From Dinochytrium kinnereticum (lineage: Eukaryota; Chytridiomycota; Chytridiomycetes; Chytridiales; Chytridiaceae): 64,000 bases of DNA. Location of the stretch: contig JADGJT010000090.1 of NCBI GenBank assembly GCA_027604005.1, positions 1 through 64,000 on the forward strand, written 5' to 3'. Both the position numbers and the translations under genes were made by a program. Position 1 is the first letter of the stretch. Each line of letters opens with the position of its first letter. The notes under the pieces were generated by a model. That model made no database searches, was not told the DNA's origin, and saw only the letters and a program-made list of their open reading frames with translations. Below are positions 1 through 10,058 of the stretch, piece by piece.

Positions 1-138
1 GCGACGGAAGGAGGACTGACCGAAAGAGGCTCTGACACAGATGAGGCAGAGCGTCGAGGAAGGGATCCAGGGAGTCCAGAGAAAAGTGACGAAGTGCATG
101 TCACACAGACTCCCTTGTCCTATATAGCATCTCTCAAA

Positions 139-933
139 TTATGATTGGTTGGCACCAATCGTTATATGAGAGACCATTTTCCTCTCTCTGGCAGACCTGT
201 GCTTACTTAGGCACTTAATCGTCAGACAATAAGCCTCCTGGTCCAGCGAGGTAGATATGTCGTCGTAAGTGATCCTCAAACCCAGGTATTGTCGTATCCT
301 CCCCATATCGGTGATCGCAAAACGAGATTTGATGAATTCCACCAGTTTGTCCACTTCTTTTTCCAATTCCGGATCCGCAACAATCACCGCATCATCCGTA
401 TGCATGTCCAGTGCATTTCTTTCCCCCGTCAAATCTTTTGGTATAGAGGCAGGACAACGCACAAATCCACACTCCTCCACTAGAAACTTATCTAGAGTGC
501 CACCCCACAGCAGCGGTCCCTGACAGATACCGTACACAGCCTTCTCCAATAAACATACCCAATCCTCCTTCCCTTTCACCTCGATCCCTTTAGGTTGACG
601 GCAGTAGATCTTATGGTCCAGTACTTTTGCGTTGAGAAACGCGCCGGTCCAATCGAGCTGTCGTGTCACCATATTCCTCTGCGTCCTCAGAGCCATCAAG
701 ATTTTGAACGAATTCATGCTCGGCGTTGGTGTGAAGGTGGCATTGTAATCTACTCCCTTAACTTGTTTCCCTCCATTGACCACCAGCCGTGCTTTCATTT
801 TCTCCTCCTTAGTGTCTTCATTGACTTTCACTTTCAGCACGCACAGCATGGGGATTGCCTCCTTCCCTTCAGGCAGAGGCACCAACTTCCATGCCTTACG
901 GAACCATCTCTCAATTTCCCCCATTCTGAGCAT
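139..933 (-). pseudogene. Copia reverse transcriptase domain (RVT_2), inactive relic
   Basis: This is a 264-codon open stretch with the copia RVT_2 signature: KARLVVNGGKQ, TPTPSMNSFKILMAL, LDWTGAFLNA and LEKAVYGICQGPLLW. The two catalytic aspartates stand in H-T-D-D where active elements carry Y-V-D-D, and the conserved 'YGLKQ.PR.W' segment is altered. The upstream sequence is broken by stops, so this is the longest surviving open segment of the dead element rather than an intact gene. Known: RVT_2 copies the element RNA into DNA. Inferred: this copy cannot. Confidence 0.85.
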
Positions 934-1254
934 GGGCCTCGGTAGGTGTCTGACTAATGATAATTCCTAACGTTTCGCAAGCAAGTCGAAGGTATCGCCA
1001 CCGCGATCCATGTGCCACTCAAGTATCTTCTCCCCTGTTTGACGTTCAAGCCAGGCGCGGGCGAATTCGAGGTAGCGAGCAATATCCTTCTTCTCTGGCA
1101 GCGCGTACCCAAATTTCAGTCCCGTGTTTCGCACAGATAGGCCAAGAAAATACCGTGAACCGCCCAGAGATGGTGAGTCTTTTCAGATGGTCAAAAGATC
1201 GAGACAGACCACACCTAGGATCTTAGTCCCTTTTTCCGGTGCTGGTGGGGATGG

Positions 1255-1820
1255 TCATATATGCATTTTCCCCAGGATACACGGTTCACACATCGGGTCT
1301 TTCGGGATCGGACCTATAATTTGTAGTCCATGTACAGCTGGCACAGTCCGCGATAGATGATGATACCCAGCGTGCATGAATCGCCGATGCCACAATGATG
1401 CGTCTTTAATTGAAGGGAGCCCCGCGCCTAACATGGCTTTTCCACTGTGTCTCAATGCCAACTTAAACATTCCATCAGAACCTTGCCCTTTAGCTCTGAC
1501 CACATGATTCACAGTGCGGTTCAGGGACCCGATGCACACCTCAATAGTTTGATGATCAAACCACACGTCGTCGCCACCAGTTAGAAATTGCCAGACAGAG
1601 AGGAGAGGACTGTCAGCTTCTGGAACGTGTGCTATACGATTGATAGTGAAATTTCGCCCGGAGTCATCCAGTCCCTGGAAGTCACCCAAAATTCCGCTTC
1701 CTTTAATCTGATGACCGCTAGCAATGGTGAACCTCGGACGATTCAGTGTTTTCTCCTGATTGATCAGGTTGTCCTTATGCGGAGTGAGGTGCGACGTACA
1801 ACCTGAGTCGCTTCTGGCGC
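1255..1820 (-). pseudogene. Copia protease plus GAG-pre-integrase segment, relic
   Basis: One minus-strand frame runs from the aspartic-protease box D-S-G-C-T-S-H-L-T-P through 'FTIASGHQIKGSG' into the GAG-pre-integrase domain (LWHRRFMHAGYHHL, then C-E-P-C-I-L-G-K). It stops at once after this zinc motif, where an intact element would continue into the integrase core. The stop plus later stops in integrase show decay by point mutation. The domain identities are secure from motif order; the exact limits are approximate. Confidence 0.75.
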
Positions 1821-2100
1821 TGTCAGGGTTGCTGGAGTCTTCACGTAATCTTTCTTGTCCGGCTTATTTACCCTCTTGAACAACTGGTCCGAAAGACGAA
1901 TGATTAGTAGGTAGTCCTTCGGCACCGGCTGCGAGTCCAGATGAGTCGTCAGCCGTGTCTTCCATTGAACGAAGTTTCTCCCAGATGAATGTCGATTCAG
2001 CAATGTCGACTCTGAGGAGTCTCCTATCTTCTTAGGGCTTATCCAAGCGTGATGCTTGGTCGGGGTGGAACTGATGATGTGTTGAAACGGTGCCAAACTA

Positions 2101-3131
2101 GCGAAACTGATACTGTTCCCGACTGCTTGATGAACAGCTTTACAAGACTCTTATTATAAATATTCTCAGCAGAAAGCATGATTTTATTTATGGTTAGTTG
2201 CTTCCTTGTCCTCATCTCCCATCCGTCTTCACTCACCTAAATATTCCCAGCAGAAAGCATGGGAACATTCGGTGTCACCATTTTTACCTCTTATTCCCCA
2301 TCCCACAGCTGATGACCAGCATCCCAAACACTCCCACACCTCAGACCTCCTTTAGCCTGCAACGATCTTTGAGATCTTGCCTCCACCTTATGTCTAGCCC
2401 TTTGGCCTAGCCATGAGGTTACTGATCTGCTACAGACTCAGTATCTGTCCTCTGCTCTACTCTCTACAGACACTTATATATATACATGTACTTCATGTAT
2501 ATTTAGTACACCAAATATATTTTCTTCTATCTTTGGCATTCACGCCTTCATGCCGCATATTCGCGACAGTACCTCATGTTCCTGATGGGTTCTTATGGGT
2601 TGGATGTAACTGGGGCTTTGCCGTCCTGTTAGTAGTTATATACTGGAGGGTGAGTGAGATTTCCTGGACTCCCTAAGGTGGCAGATAAGCCTTCGGTCGA
2701 GGCTTGATTCGTGGCTGGGAAGTTTAATTTCCGCAGAGAGAGCACCCATTATTCATGTGCTGGGTGGAAGCTCGGCGACCTGATGATCTGGGATCGCTGG
2801 ATGTCGGAGAGGAACTCGTGGGCGGCTCATTTTTTGTCGTGGGCATTATGAAGGGCTTTACGGTTTACTGAATTTGGTTGAGGCTGCGGCTAGTCCGTGC
2901 TGTTGTTTTCTTTCTCCCGTGGCTTCACCGTGATATGTTTGCCGTTATTCCCAACAGTGTCGCGTTCGTTGACCTTGAAGTGAATGTTCAATGTGTGCTG
3001 TGTTACATTAAAAGCGTGGTTTATACCAAATGGTTTCAGGCTGGCTCTTTGTGGAACACAATCATGATGGTCGTAGAACTCCGTCGAAAAATTCAAAATC
3101 GCTGTTTTTGATCATCAGTGCAAGGGAAACG
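2101..3131. other. Gene-free stretch between copia relic and GRP94
   Basis: No convincing coding region is seen. It holds a 23-bp direct repeat with one mismatch (2157-2179 and 2238-2260), an AT-rich patch near 2475-2520 containing a TACATG/CATGTA inverted repeat, and otherwise unremarkable sequence. Part may be the 5' leader or LTR of the copia element and the right half is presumably the GRP94 promoter. I saw no clear TATA box or unfolded-protein-response element. Confidence 0.5.
2157..2260. repeat. 23-bp direct repeat pair
   Basis: Two copies of TAAATATTCYCAGCAGAAAGCAT lie at 2157-2179 and 2238-2260, differing at one base (T versus C). They sit just upstream (minus-strand sense) of the copia gag-like region. 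They could be leftover leader or LTR sequence of the element or an insertion footprint. The sequence alone does not decide. Confidence 0.6.
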
Positions 3132-6011
3132 ATGCGGGTTGTCTGGCTCTTCTGTGCAGTGCTCTTCACACTCTCAGGCGTGCTTCACGCCTCCGACCTC
3201 AACGACGACGAATCTACCAGTGTCGAGTCGTCCATTCCGCCAGAGTTTCAGCCTCTGGTTGGCTCTGTTCAGGGGGAGAAGTTCAAGTTCGAGTCCGAGA
3301 ACTCTAGTGGGTGTCTCCACACATCAATCAACTGTACTTACTGACCGGCTTCTGCAGGAATTCTACACATCGTCATTAACTCCCTTTACAAGTCGAAGGA
3401 GATATTCTTGCGTGAGTTGATTTCGGTAAGGAGGATTCAGCGCTTTTGCCTTTCTGACGAAGACAGAATGCTGCCGACGCGCTCGACAAGATCCGATTCT
3501 TGTCATTGACAAAACCAGATGTTCTCGACACCAACAAGCGTCTTGACATTCGAATCGTTGCGGACAAAGAGCGCAACACCCTAACTATCACTGACTCTGG
3601 AGTTGGCATGACACCCAAAGAGCTTAGGGCCAATCTCGGTACCATTGCTAAGGTTTGAAACTTATGAAGGAGTTATCTGACGCCTCAGTCCGGTACATCG
3701 GAATTTCTTGCAGCACTCGAGCGCAACTCGTCGGATTTGGGACTCATTGGCCAGTTTGGTGTGGGATTTTACTCAGTTTTCCTAGTAAGTGGATGATAGC
3801 CTGCGCACAATTTTGATTTCATGCCGCCGAAAGGTATGCGATCGAGTGACCGTGGCATCCAAAAGTAACAATGATGCCGACCAATACGTCTGGGAGAGTA
3901 CCTCCGAAAACGGTAAGACTCTTATATGTGCTTCAAACGTTCTGACCTGTAGAATTAGACTTTACGATTGCTAAAGACCCACGTGGAAATACTCTTGGTC
4001 GTGGCACGGAGATCACGATGCATTTGAAGGTAAACCTTGTAGTGTATTTATCCTTTATTCATCTTCAACCCTAGAGCGATGCCAAAGAATATCTCGAGAG
4101 CTCAACTTTGGAGAAATTAGTGTTGAAATGTATGCGATGCTTTGATATGATCTTTCCATATCTTATTTTTTTCCCACCTTTTCTGTCCTACTTTATAGAT
4201 TCCGAGTTCATCAACTTCCCTATTTACCTCTGGAAGAGCAGGACAATCGAAGAAGAGGTTCCTGCCGAAGAAGCTGAGGAGTCAGATGTTGAAGATGTAG
4301 AGGATGTCAAGGAACCGTCCAAGCCTGAGAAAATTACTCGTACCGTTGTCGATTGGTCCATTATGAACGAGAATAAGCCTATCTGGACGCGATCTCCTTC
4401 AGATGTTGAAGAGAGCGAGTACAAGGAATTCTATAAGGCGTTCACAAAGGATGCATCGGACCCTCTAGCGTGGACTCATTTCAGGGCTGAAGGAGACATT
4501 GATTTCAAGAGTATTCTCTTCATTCCTTCAAAGGCCCCCCCTTCTTTCTTACAGAAGGCTGAGGAGGTTTTGAGAAACATTAAACTATTCGTTAAGAAAG
4601 TTTTTATTACTGACGAGATGGAGGTACCTTTTGTAATTCGGAAGCAATATTAATTCAATTAGGACTTCTTCCCCAAATGGCTTTCCTTTATCAAGGGTCT
4701 GGTAGACAGCGACGACCTTCCTCTGAACGTGTCTCGTGAGACTTTGCAAAAGCATGGCCTTTTGAAGGCTATCAAGAAGAAGCTTATTGCTAAGGTATTT
4801 TACCTCTCTGGTATTTATTATTAAACTTCTAGAGTATCGAAATGATCACCAATATCAGCAAGGACCCCGTTAAGTACAAGGCTTTCTTCGACCAATATGG
4901 CATCGCTTTGAAGCTTGGAGCCATCGACGACGCGAAGAATAAGAAGAAGCTCGTTAAGCTCCTACGGTTTTCAACGTCGCACTCGGAAGAGGTGATTATC
5001 GAGCTATAGCTGCCGAAGCTAACTTTTTGTTAAAAGTTGAGCTCGATGGATGATTATGTTTCACGCATGAAGGCCAAGCAGCCGCAGATTTACTTCTTGA
5101 CTGGCGCGAATTTGGACGAGATTAAGAATTCTCCTTTGTTGGAGGTGCCTCTTGCTAAAGGCTTTGAAGTTATTTACATGGTAAAGAATATATATACTGA
5201 AAGATGCACTCACATTTCATAGGCCGACCCTCTGGACGAGTATCTTGTTCAGCAATTAACGGAATTTGACGGTGTTAAACTTCAAAGTCTTGGCAAGGGT
5301 GGAGTTGTTTATGGAGATGAGGACGCCACTAAGGCTGACGAGGAGAAGGTTTTTTTTTCTTTTTTTTCGTGAACCTAAACTTCCATTGTAGTTTGCAAAG
5401 GAGTTTGAAGATCTGTCCGAATGGTTGAAGACCACCTTGGAAGACGTCATTGAGAAGGTAACCCTTTGCTTTTCCTGGGGTCTAATAGTGGCAGGTTGTG
5501 ATTTCCTCGCGCCTCACTAAATCCCCAACCGCTTTGCTTGCAAATGATTATGGAGTATCTGGTAACATGGAACGGATCATGGCCGCTCAAGCTCTGCAGT
5601 CTGGAGATAACTTTATGAAGGTACTCTGATAGTTTTCAAATCCAAAGTTGACATGCATAAAATCAGAACTATTACTCTAAGCTGAAGAAGACTCTGGAGA
5701 TTAATCCCAGGCACCCTGTTATTAAAGGATTTAAGAAGAATTTAGCTTCCGGGAAGCAACTTGACGATCTGAAAGAGCAGGCAAGGACGCTCTACGAAGT
5801 CACCCTTCTTCGGTCTGGATTTGATATCAAAAACACCCCCGAGTTCGCCGGCCGCGTTGAAAACGTCATTCGTAAAGCGTTGGGTGTTAGTCTTACTGAG
5901 GAGGCCAAGGTTGAGGTGAAGAAAGCTGAGGATAAGCCAGAGTCCGAAAAAATTAAACAGGACGATAATGACGAGGATATTGAGGATATTTACTCTCATG
6001 ATGAGCTTTAA
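3132..6011 (+). CDS. Endoplasmin / GRP94, ER-lumenal HSP90 chaperone
   Basis: This is an HSP90-family ATPase of the ER lumen that folds secretory and membrane clients. The start at 3132 gives a classic signal peptide ([20 protein letters not shown]) and the protein ends in H-D-E-L, the ER retrieval signal. HSP90 motifs in order: [47 protein letters not shown] (ATP-binding DxGxG), [34 protein letters not shown], the acidic charged linker (about 4245-4320), [12 protein letters not shown] and the middle-domain LPLNVSRE. About a dozen short introns split it; examples are 3312-3357, 3427-3469 and 4129-4198. The spliced product is roughly 780 residues, normal for GRP94. The 3' end converges on MIC60 with 12 bp between stop codons. 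GRP94 is absent from budding and fission yeast, so its presence argues for an early-diverging fungus. Confidence 0.95.
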
Positions 6012-6023
6012 TAATTTTGGGTT

Positions 6024-8284
6024 TTAAACAGAAGCAAGTGCCGAGAGCTTCAAATGGCAATCAATCACCTAAAATAAAGCGAATGTTAACAGAGACTGAT
6101 ATGTGTTCCACTGACGTACCTCATATGCTTGCTTTACTTCCAAATGAAGCCTCGCCTGGATAAGCCAATCGCTTGCAATCTTCTTGGGCCATCCTTTAAG
6201 TTGGTTTAGTTCCCTTGCAGAGCTTTCCAAATCCCCTTGCTCCAAATAATACTGGGTCCGGGAAAGCACTGACTCAACGTCGTCACCAGCAACAAGGCCA
6301 GACTTTCTCATAATCAGAGGAGATAGAATACGTGAAACAGAGTAAGACAACGGTCCGCCAAAGTCTGGCATCAACTGAACTTGACGAATGCTCGAAGCGA
6401 CGGTCCGGAACGAGTTGGAGAGCTCGGTAACAGTTGCAACGCCACCGCTGGCAATCTCAGGAGACAACGATCCAAGAATCTCCGAGACAAAAGGGTCCCC
6501 GTTTCCGACTGTCTTCAATATCTCAATCTCTTTTGACAGAGGCGAGCGGAAATGGCCGGAAAGGCGAGCATTGAGCAGGTTCAGGGCGGTTTGAGTGACA
6601 AGGACGCGCCGACTTTCAAAGAGGAAATCGCCGGCATCGATGCAGAGGTTTTGGAGGAACTTGAGTTGAGCGGAAAGATGATCGAGTCTAGCAAGGCGGC
6701 CATCACGTTCTGAGTCTACGGCGAATTTAATCTGCTCCTCCCAATGACGTTGAAGAGAAGAGATCTTTTCCTCAAGTTCTACACGCTTGGATTCCTTGAA
6801 CGCAGCGGTTTCTCTGGATAGCTCAGAGTTGAACTCCTCGACCAGCTTCTGTTGCAAAGCCTCGTACTCTTTCAAAAATGATTCCTGCATATCCTTTTCC
6901 TTAGATGCGAGCTCTTCAATGTAGAAGGTAGTCGTGTCCAGCAGAGCCGAAGTGAGGCGATCGACTTCAGTTTTAAGTTTAGCAGCCTCTTCGATGGTTT
7001 CGGGCCTATTTAAGCTAGCAAACCCTTTGGTAACCTTTTCAAAGAGATCAATGATGGACGATACATGGAAGTTCTTTCCAGAGGCATCCTTCTCGAAAGA
7101 GTCAACAGCAGTTAGGATCTCGCCACGAAGAGATTCATCCAATGCGCTAGCAGAGAGCTGTCGAAGGAGACCAGATATCTTATCAATGTCTTCCTTCTTC
7201 AGCACCTCAATAGGCTTTGTCTCTACAGCCGCAGGAATTGCAGGAGTTGGTTTCTTCACTTCCTTTTCAACAGGAGCCTTGACGACCTTTTCTACCGCCT
7301 TTGCCGCAGGTTTCTTCAAAGGCTTTTCTTCCGGAACTGAGTCCTTCGCGGTCTCAGCGGGCTTAGGAGGTTCAATGGGTTTGACAGAATCTTGCTCCGG
7401 CACTGCTACAGCAGCTGGCTCAGGAATGACTTTGGGGGCGGGTTCATTAACCACGACAGGTTGAACCTTTTCAGGGACCTTCTTAAATGTCTTATGAGAA
7501 ATGCCGTTGTTTTATAAAGAATAGATAAATGAGATATCATTTATAAACAAACCTTTTCCATTTTTGGCGTCGGGGGTGAAGAAACCGGGACTTGGGAGGC
7601 AGAAGAAGGTATTGGTTTGGGCTTTTCTTCCTTGACAGCCACTGCCTTTTTCGCGTCCGGTACGATCTCCTCCTTTTCCTTGGTGAAAGGGGGGGACGAT
7701 TTAGATTCTGAGGAAGGAACTCCCATAATAGTGGTCTTCAGCCATTCGATGTTTTCGAACACCATATTTGAGGTTGTGTGGACCTGCTCGGCAACTTGGT
7801 GGTAAGTCTTATTGGCGGTCTCAGAGGCATTGTCGATCTGGCTCTTCGTCTTCGCATACACATCCGTCGCCGTCTCCGTCGCGGACTTGATGGCCACCTC
7901 GGCATCGCTCTTTATCTTCTGTAATTTGGTGATGCCCTCCTGGACAGATCCCTGGACGTCAGAGACGACATGCTCAGCAGATTCCTTATATTCCGTCGCC
8001 TTCTTCTTCACGTCCTCAAGGGATGTCTGTCTTGCGGTAGCCTCCAGCTGGGCAATCTTCTCCAATGCAGGTTCGCCACCAGGCATGTTCTCAATCCAAA
8101 GTGATCTCGCAGAGGCATCGCGCAGAGCATACAGCCCAGCGGTGGTGTAGGCAGTTGCGCCGAGCAACGCACCCGCACTCACCCATCGAATTGCACGGAA
8201 GCTGCCCCTGGACGCTGGCTTCTTTGCCGCGGTGGTCGCAAAGGTCCGGCCTCTCGCCCGGCACCCTCTGATGGATCTCAACAT
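6024..8284 (-). CDS. MIC60: MIC60/mitofilin, core MICOS subunit
   Basis: This is an inner-membrane protein that shapes cristae junctions as part of MICOS. Start 8284 (ATG) gives a mitochondrial presequence rich in Arg (MLRSIRGCRARGRTFATTAAKK), then one membrane segment (about residues 39-60, WVSAGALLGATAYTTAGLYAL). A helical and coiled-coil region with a Pro/Lys/Ala/Glu-rich linker follows, then the C-terminal mitofilin signature (about 6100-6250, GWPKKIASDWLIQARLHLEV). Two introns fit: about 7491-7551, and a 3' intron at 6069-6114 after which the ending VIDCHLKLSALASV matches the family's last helix. The spliced length of about 700 residues is typical. It converges on GRP94, whose stop lies only 12 bp away, so the 3' UTRs must overlap. 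Confidence 0.9.
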
Positions 8285-9111
8285 GCTGCAGTGTCGCACA
8301 GCCTCGCAAAAAGGAGAAGTGAATTTTGTTCAGGAAAAAGCGCAAGGTGAGCGACCCCTTAACGACCATTGCTCCCACCGACACGCTGCGTGCCTGCGAG
8401 CGACCACCCAGCGTGCGAGCAACCATCGAGCAAGCATCCGCTGGTGGTGATGGCGGGGTGGCGGGTAAGGAACGGATGCATGGGGTCTTCTCACGGCTTC
8501 GTTTCCGGTCCTTCCCCTGCCCTCTGCTTGAAGAAAGCAGTCTCGTCTCCGCGACTGGCTGTTGCTGCTTTCGCTGCTTTTCGTTTTCACCTTCCTCTCC
8601 CTTTCTTCCCTTTCTCTATCTTTCTTTGTTGTTGGTCATTTCATGCTGTTGTTTCCTGTTATTCTTTCCTAGTTGTTTGCTTCCTGTTATTAGAAAAAAA
8701 GGCTCAAAAGAAAAAGAAAAACTAAAGAAGAAAATAAGGCAGCACATCAAGCTCGAAAAAAACCCGTTAAAAAGAAAGCGAGCGAAAAAAAAGCCATTAA
8801 AAAAAGAGAGAATTGAATGTATGTAAAGCTTCTAACCTCCTTCCCCTTTTTTGTTTTTCTTTTCTTCACTGTTCAGCCTTGCTATGGACCTGTCTATCTC
8901 TAATGGATCATGGCTCCAGTACGGACTGCTGCTTGATTTACTCTTTTTTCGGTTACGTTTGCTGCGGGATATTGTCTTTTGAGGTCTTTGTCGGTCTCAT
9001 GGGCATGATATATTGCCAGCATTATCCTTTTCTCCTGGTTTCGGCCATTTTTGAACCTCCATAGTGCTGATCCTCTATTGAATTGCAGCCCTTTAACCGC
9101 CAGCTGCTTAC
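8285..9111. other. 827-bp divergent intergenic region (MIC60 / poly(A)-binding protein)
   Basis: This is the largest non-repetitive promoter space in the window and serves two divergent genes. No conserved coding sequence is visible. The open frames here are low-complexity (Lys-rich or Phe/Leu-rich) and arise from base composition. From about 8585 to 8690 the plus strand is pyrimidine-rich, then from about 8693 to 8815 it becomes strongly purine-rich (A and AG runs). This is an abrupt strand switch. Confidence 0.6.
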
Positions 9112-9880
9112 ATGAAAATGGCCGACGAGGAGACACTTTTGGCTCACGAGGAAGATGATCAGTTTCGGGAGGGAGGCGAAGAGGATGTGGATCAGGTTTG
9201 GCTGAAGAAAAGGCCCTGATTGAATTTCTCATCAATTACGTTTACAACCAGGAATTGTTGGCTATGAAGGCTCGAGTCCAGCAAATGGAGGAGGAAGCGG
9301 CAAAGCTGCGGGCCATGCAGGAGCAAGTTGAAAAGGAAATGAATGCAGCTTCTCCGGCCGTCGATCAATGTAAGAGATTCTTCTCAGCTTATCTGACTGT
9401 GCAAGCGATTCAGCAAAAGGCGGAGATCGATTCAAGATCCGTTTATGTTGGGAACGTGGATTACAGCAGCACGCCTGAAGAGATTCAGGCGCATTTTCAG
9501 TCCTGCGGCACCATCAATCGAGTTACCATTTTGTGCGATAAGTGGACTGGTCACCCTAAGGGTTTTGCATATGTCGAGTTTGCCGACTCCTCCCTCGTCA
9601 GCAATGCACTCGCTTTAAACGATTCTTTGTTCAAAGGAAGGTTGATTAAAGTCACCGCCAAGAGGACAAATGTTCCAACCTTTATGAGGGGTGGTGCCCG
9701 TGGTGGCCGCGGAGGTGGCCGCTCCTTCCGAGGAGGAGGTGGATTCGCAAGGGGTGGCTTTGACAGGGGAGGTTACGGACGTGGAAGGCCGCCTTACAGG
9801 TTTGTAGCCAATTTTTTTTTAACTTTTCATCTCACTTCTGCCATCCCAGGGCGCGTCGTGGATACTTTAGCCCTTACTGA
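9112..9880 (+). CDS. Nuclear poly(A)-binding protein 2 (PABPN1/Pab2 family)
   Basis: This is an RNA-binding protein that coats new poly(A) tails in the nucleus. Layout: an acidic N-terminus ([18 protein letters not shown]), a coiled coil ([19 protein letters not shown]), one RRM with RNP2 [10 protein letters not shown] and RNP1 KGFAYVEF, then an Arg/Gly-rich tail. This is exactly the PABPN1 order. Introns: 9196-9250 (55 nt), a very short one at 9370-9405 (36 nt, GTAAGA...CAAG) that restores [18 protein letters not shown], and about 9800-9849, after which the protein ends [14 protein letters not shown], the typical SPY-type end. Reading through the 36-nt intron also stays open, so this splice is inferred. 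The start could be either of two ATGs, 9112 or 9118. Confidence 0.9.
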
Positions 9881-10058
9881 GCGCGGAAAGCGGATGATTT
9901 CCACATTGTTGCCTGCCCTTGTTTCATGTATACCAGAGGCCATTCCACTCTGCAAATAAATGTATTTCCTCTCTTTGACGCAGCGCCTTTGTTTCTGCGC
10001 AGGCCTCAGCACCATCAGCAGTGATCGACTCCCCACAGATCCTAGTGTAACACTGCCG

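Larger units (their letters stand above)
1..2100 (-). mobile_element. Degenerate Ty1/copia (Pseudoviridae-type) LTR retrotransposon, pseudogene
   Basis: Read on the minus strand, right to left, the copia order is preserved: a gag-like stretch (about 2096-1764), an aspartic-protease box D-S-G-C-T-S-H-L-T-P (about 1800-1760), the GAG-pre-integrase zinc motif with LWHRRFMH and a C-x2-C pair (about 1400-1260), integrase core remnants, then the copia-type reverse transcriptase (933-139). It is dead. The protease lies in another frame than the gag-like stretch, there are in-frame stops in the integrase (near 1249, 1182 and 967), and much of the integrase C-terminus is missing so that integrase runs almost directly into reverse transcriptase. 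The catalytic YxDD box of the reverse transcriptase reads H-T-D-D. RNase H is not seen before the window edge. I could not identify LTRs or a primer-binding site. Confidence 0.85.

Noticed and set aside
269..1226. Plus-strand open frames over the copia relic
   Set aside because: They are antisense to recognisable reverse transcriptase and integrase sequence.
8326..8826. Lys-rich and Phe/Leu-rich open frames upstream of the poly(A)-binding protein gene
   Set aside because: Low-complexity frames caused by A-rich and T/C-rich strand bias, with no conserved motif.
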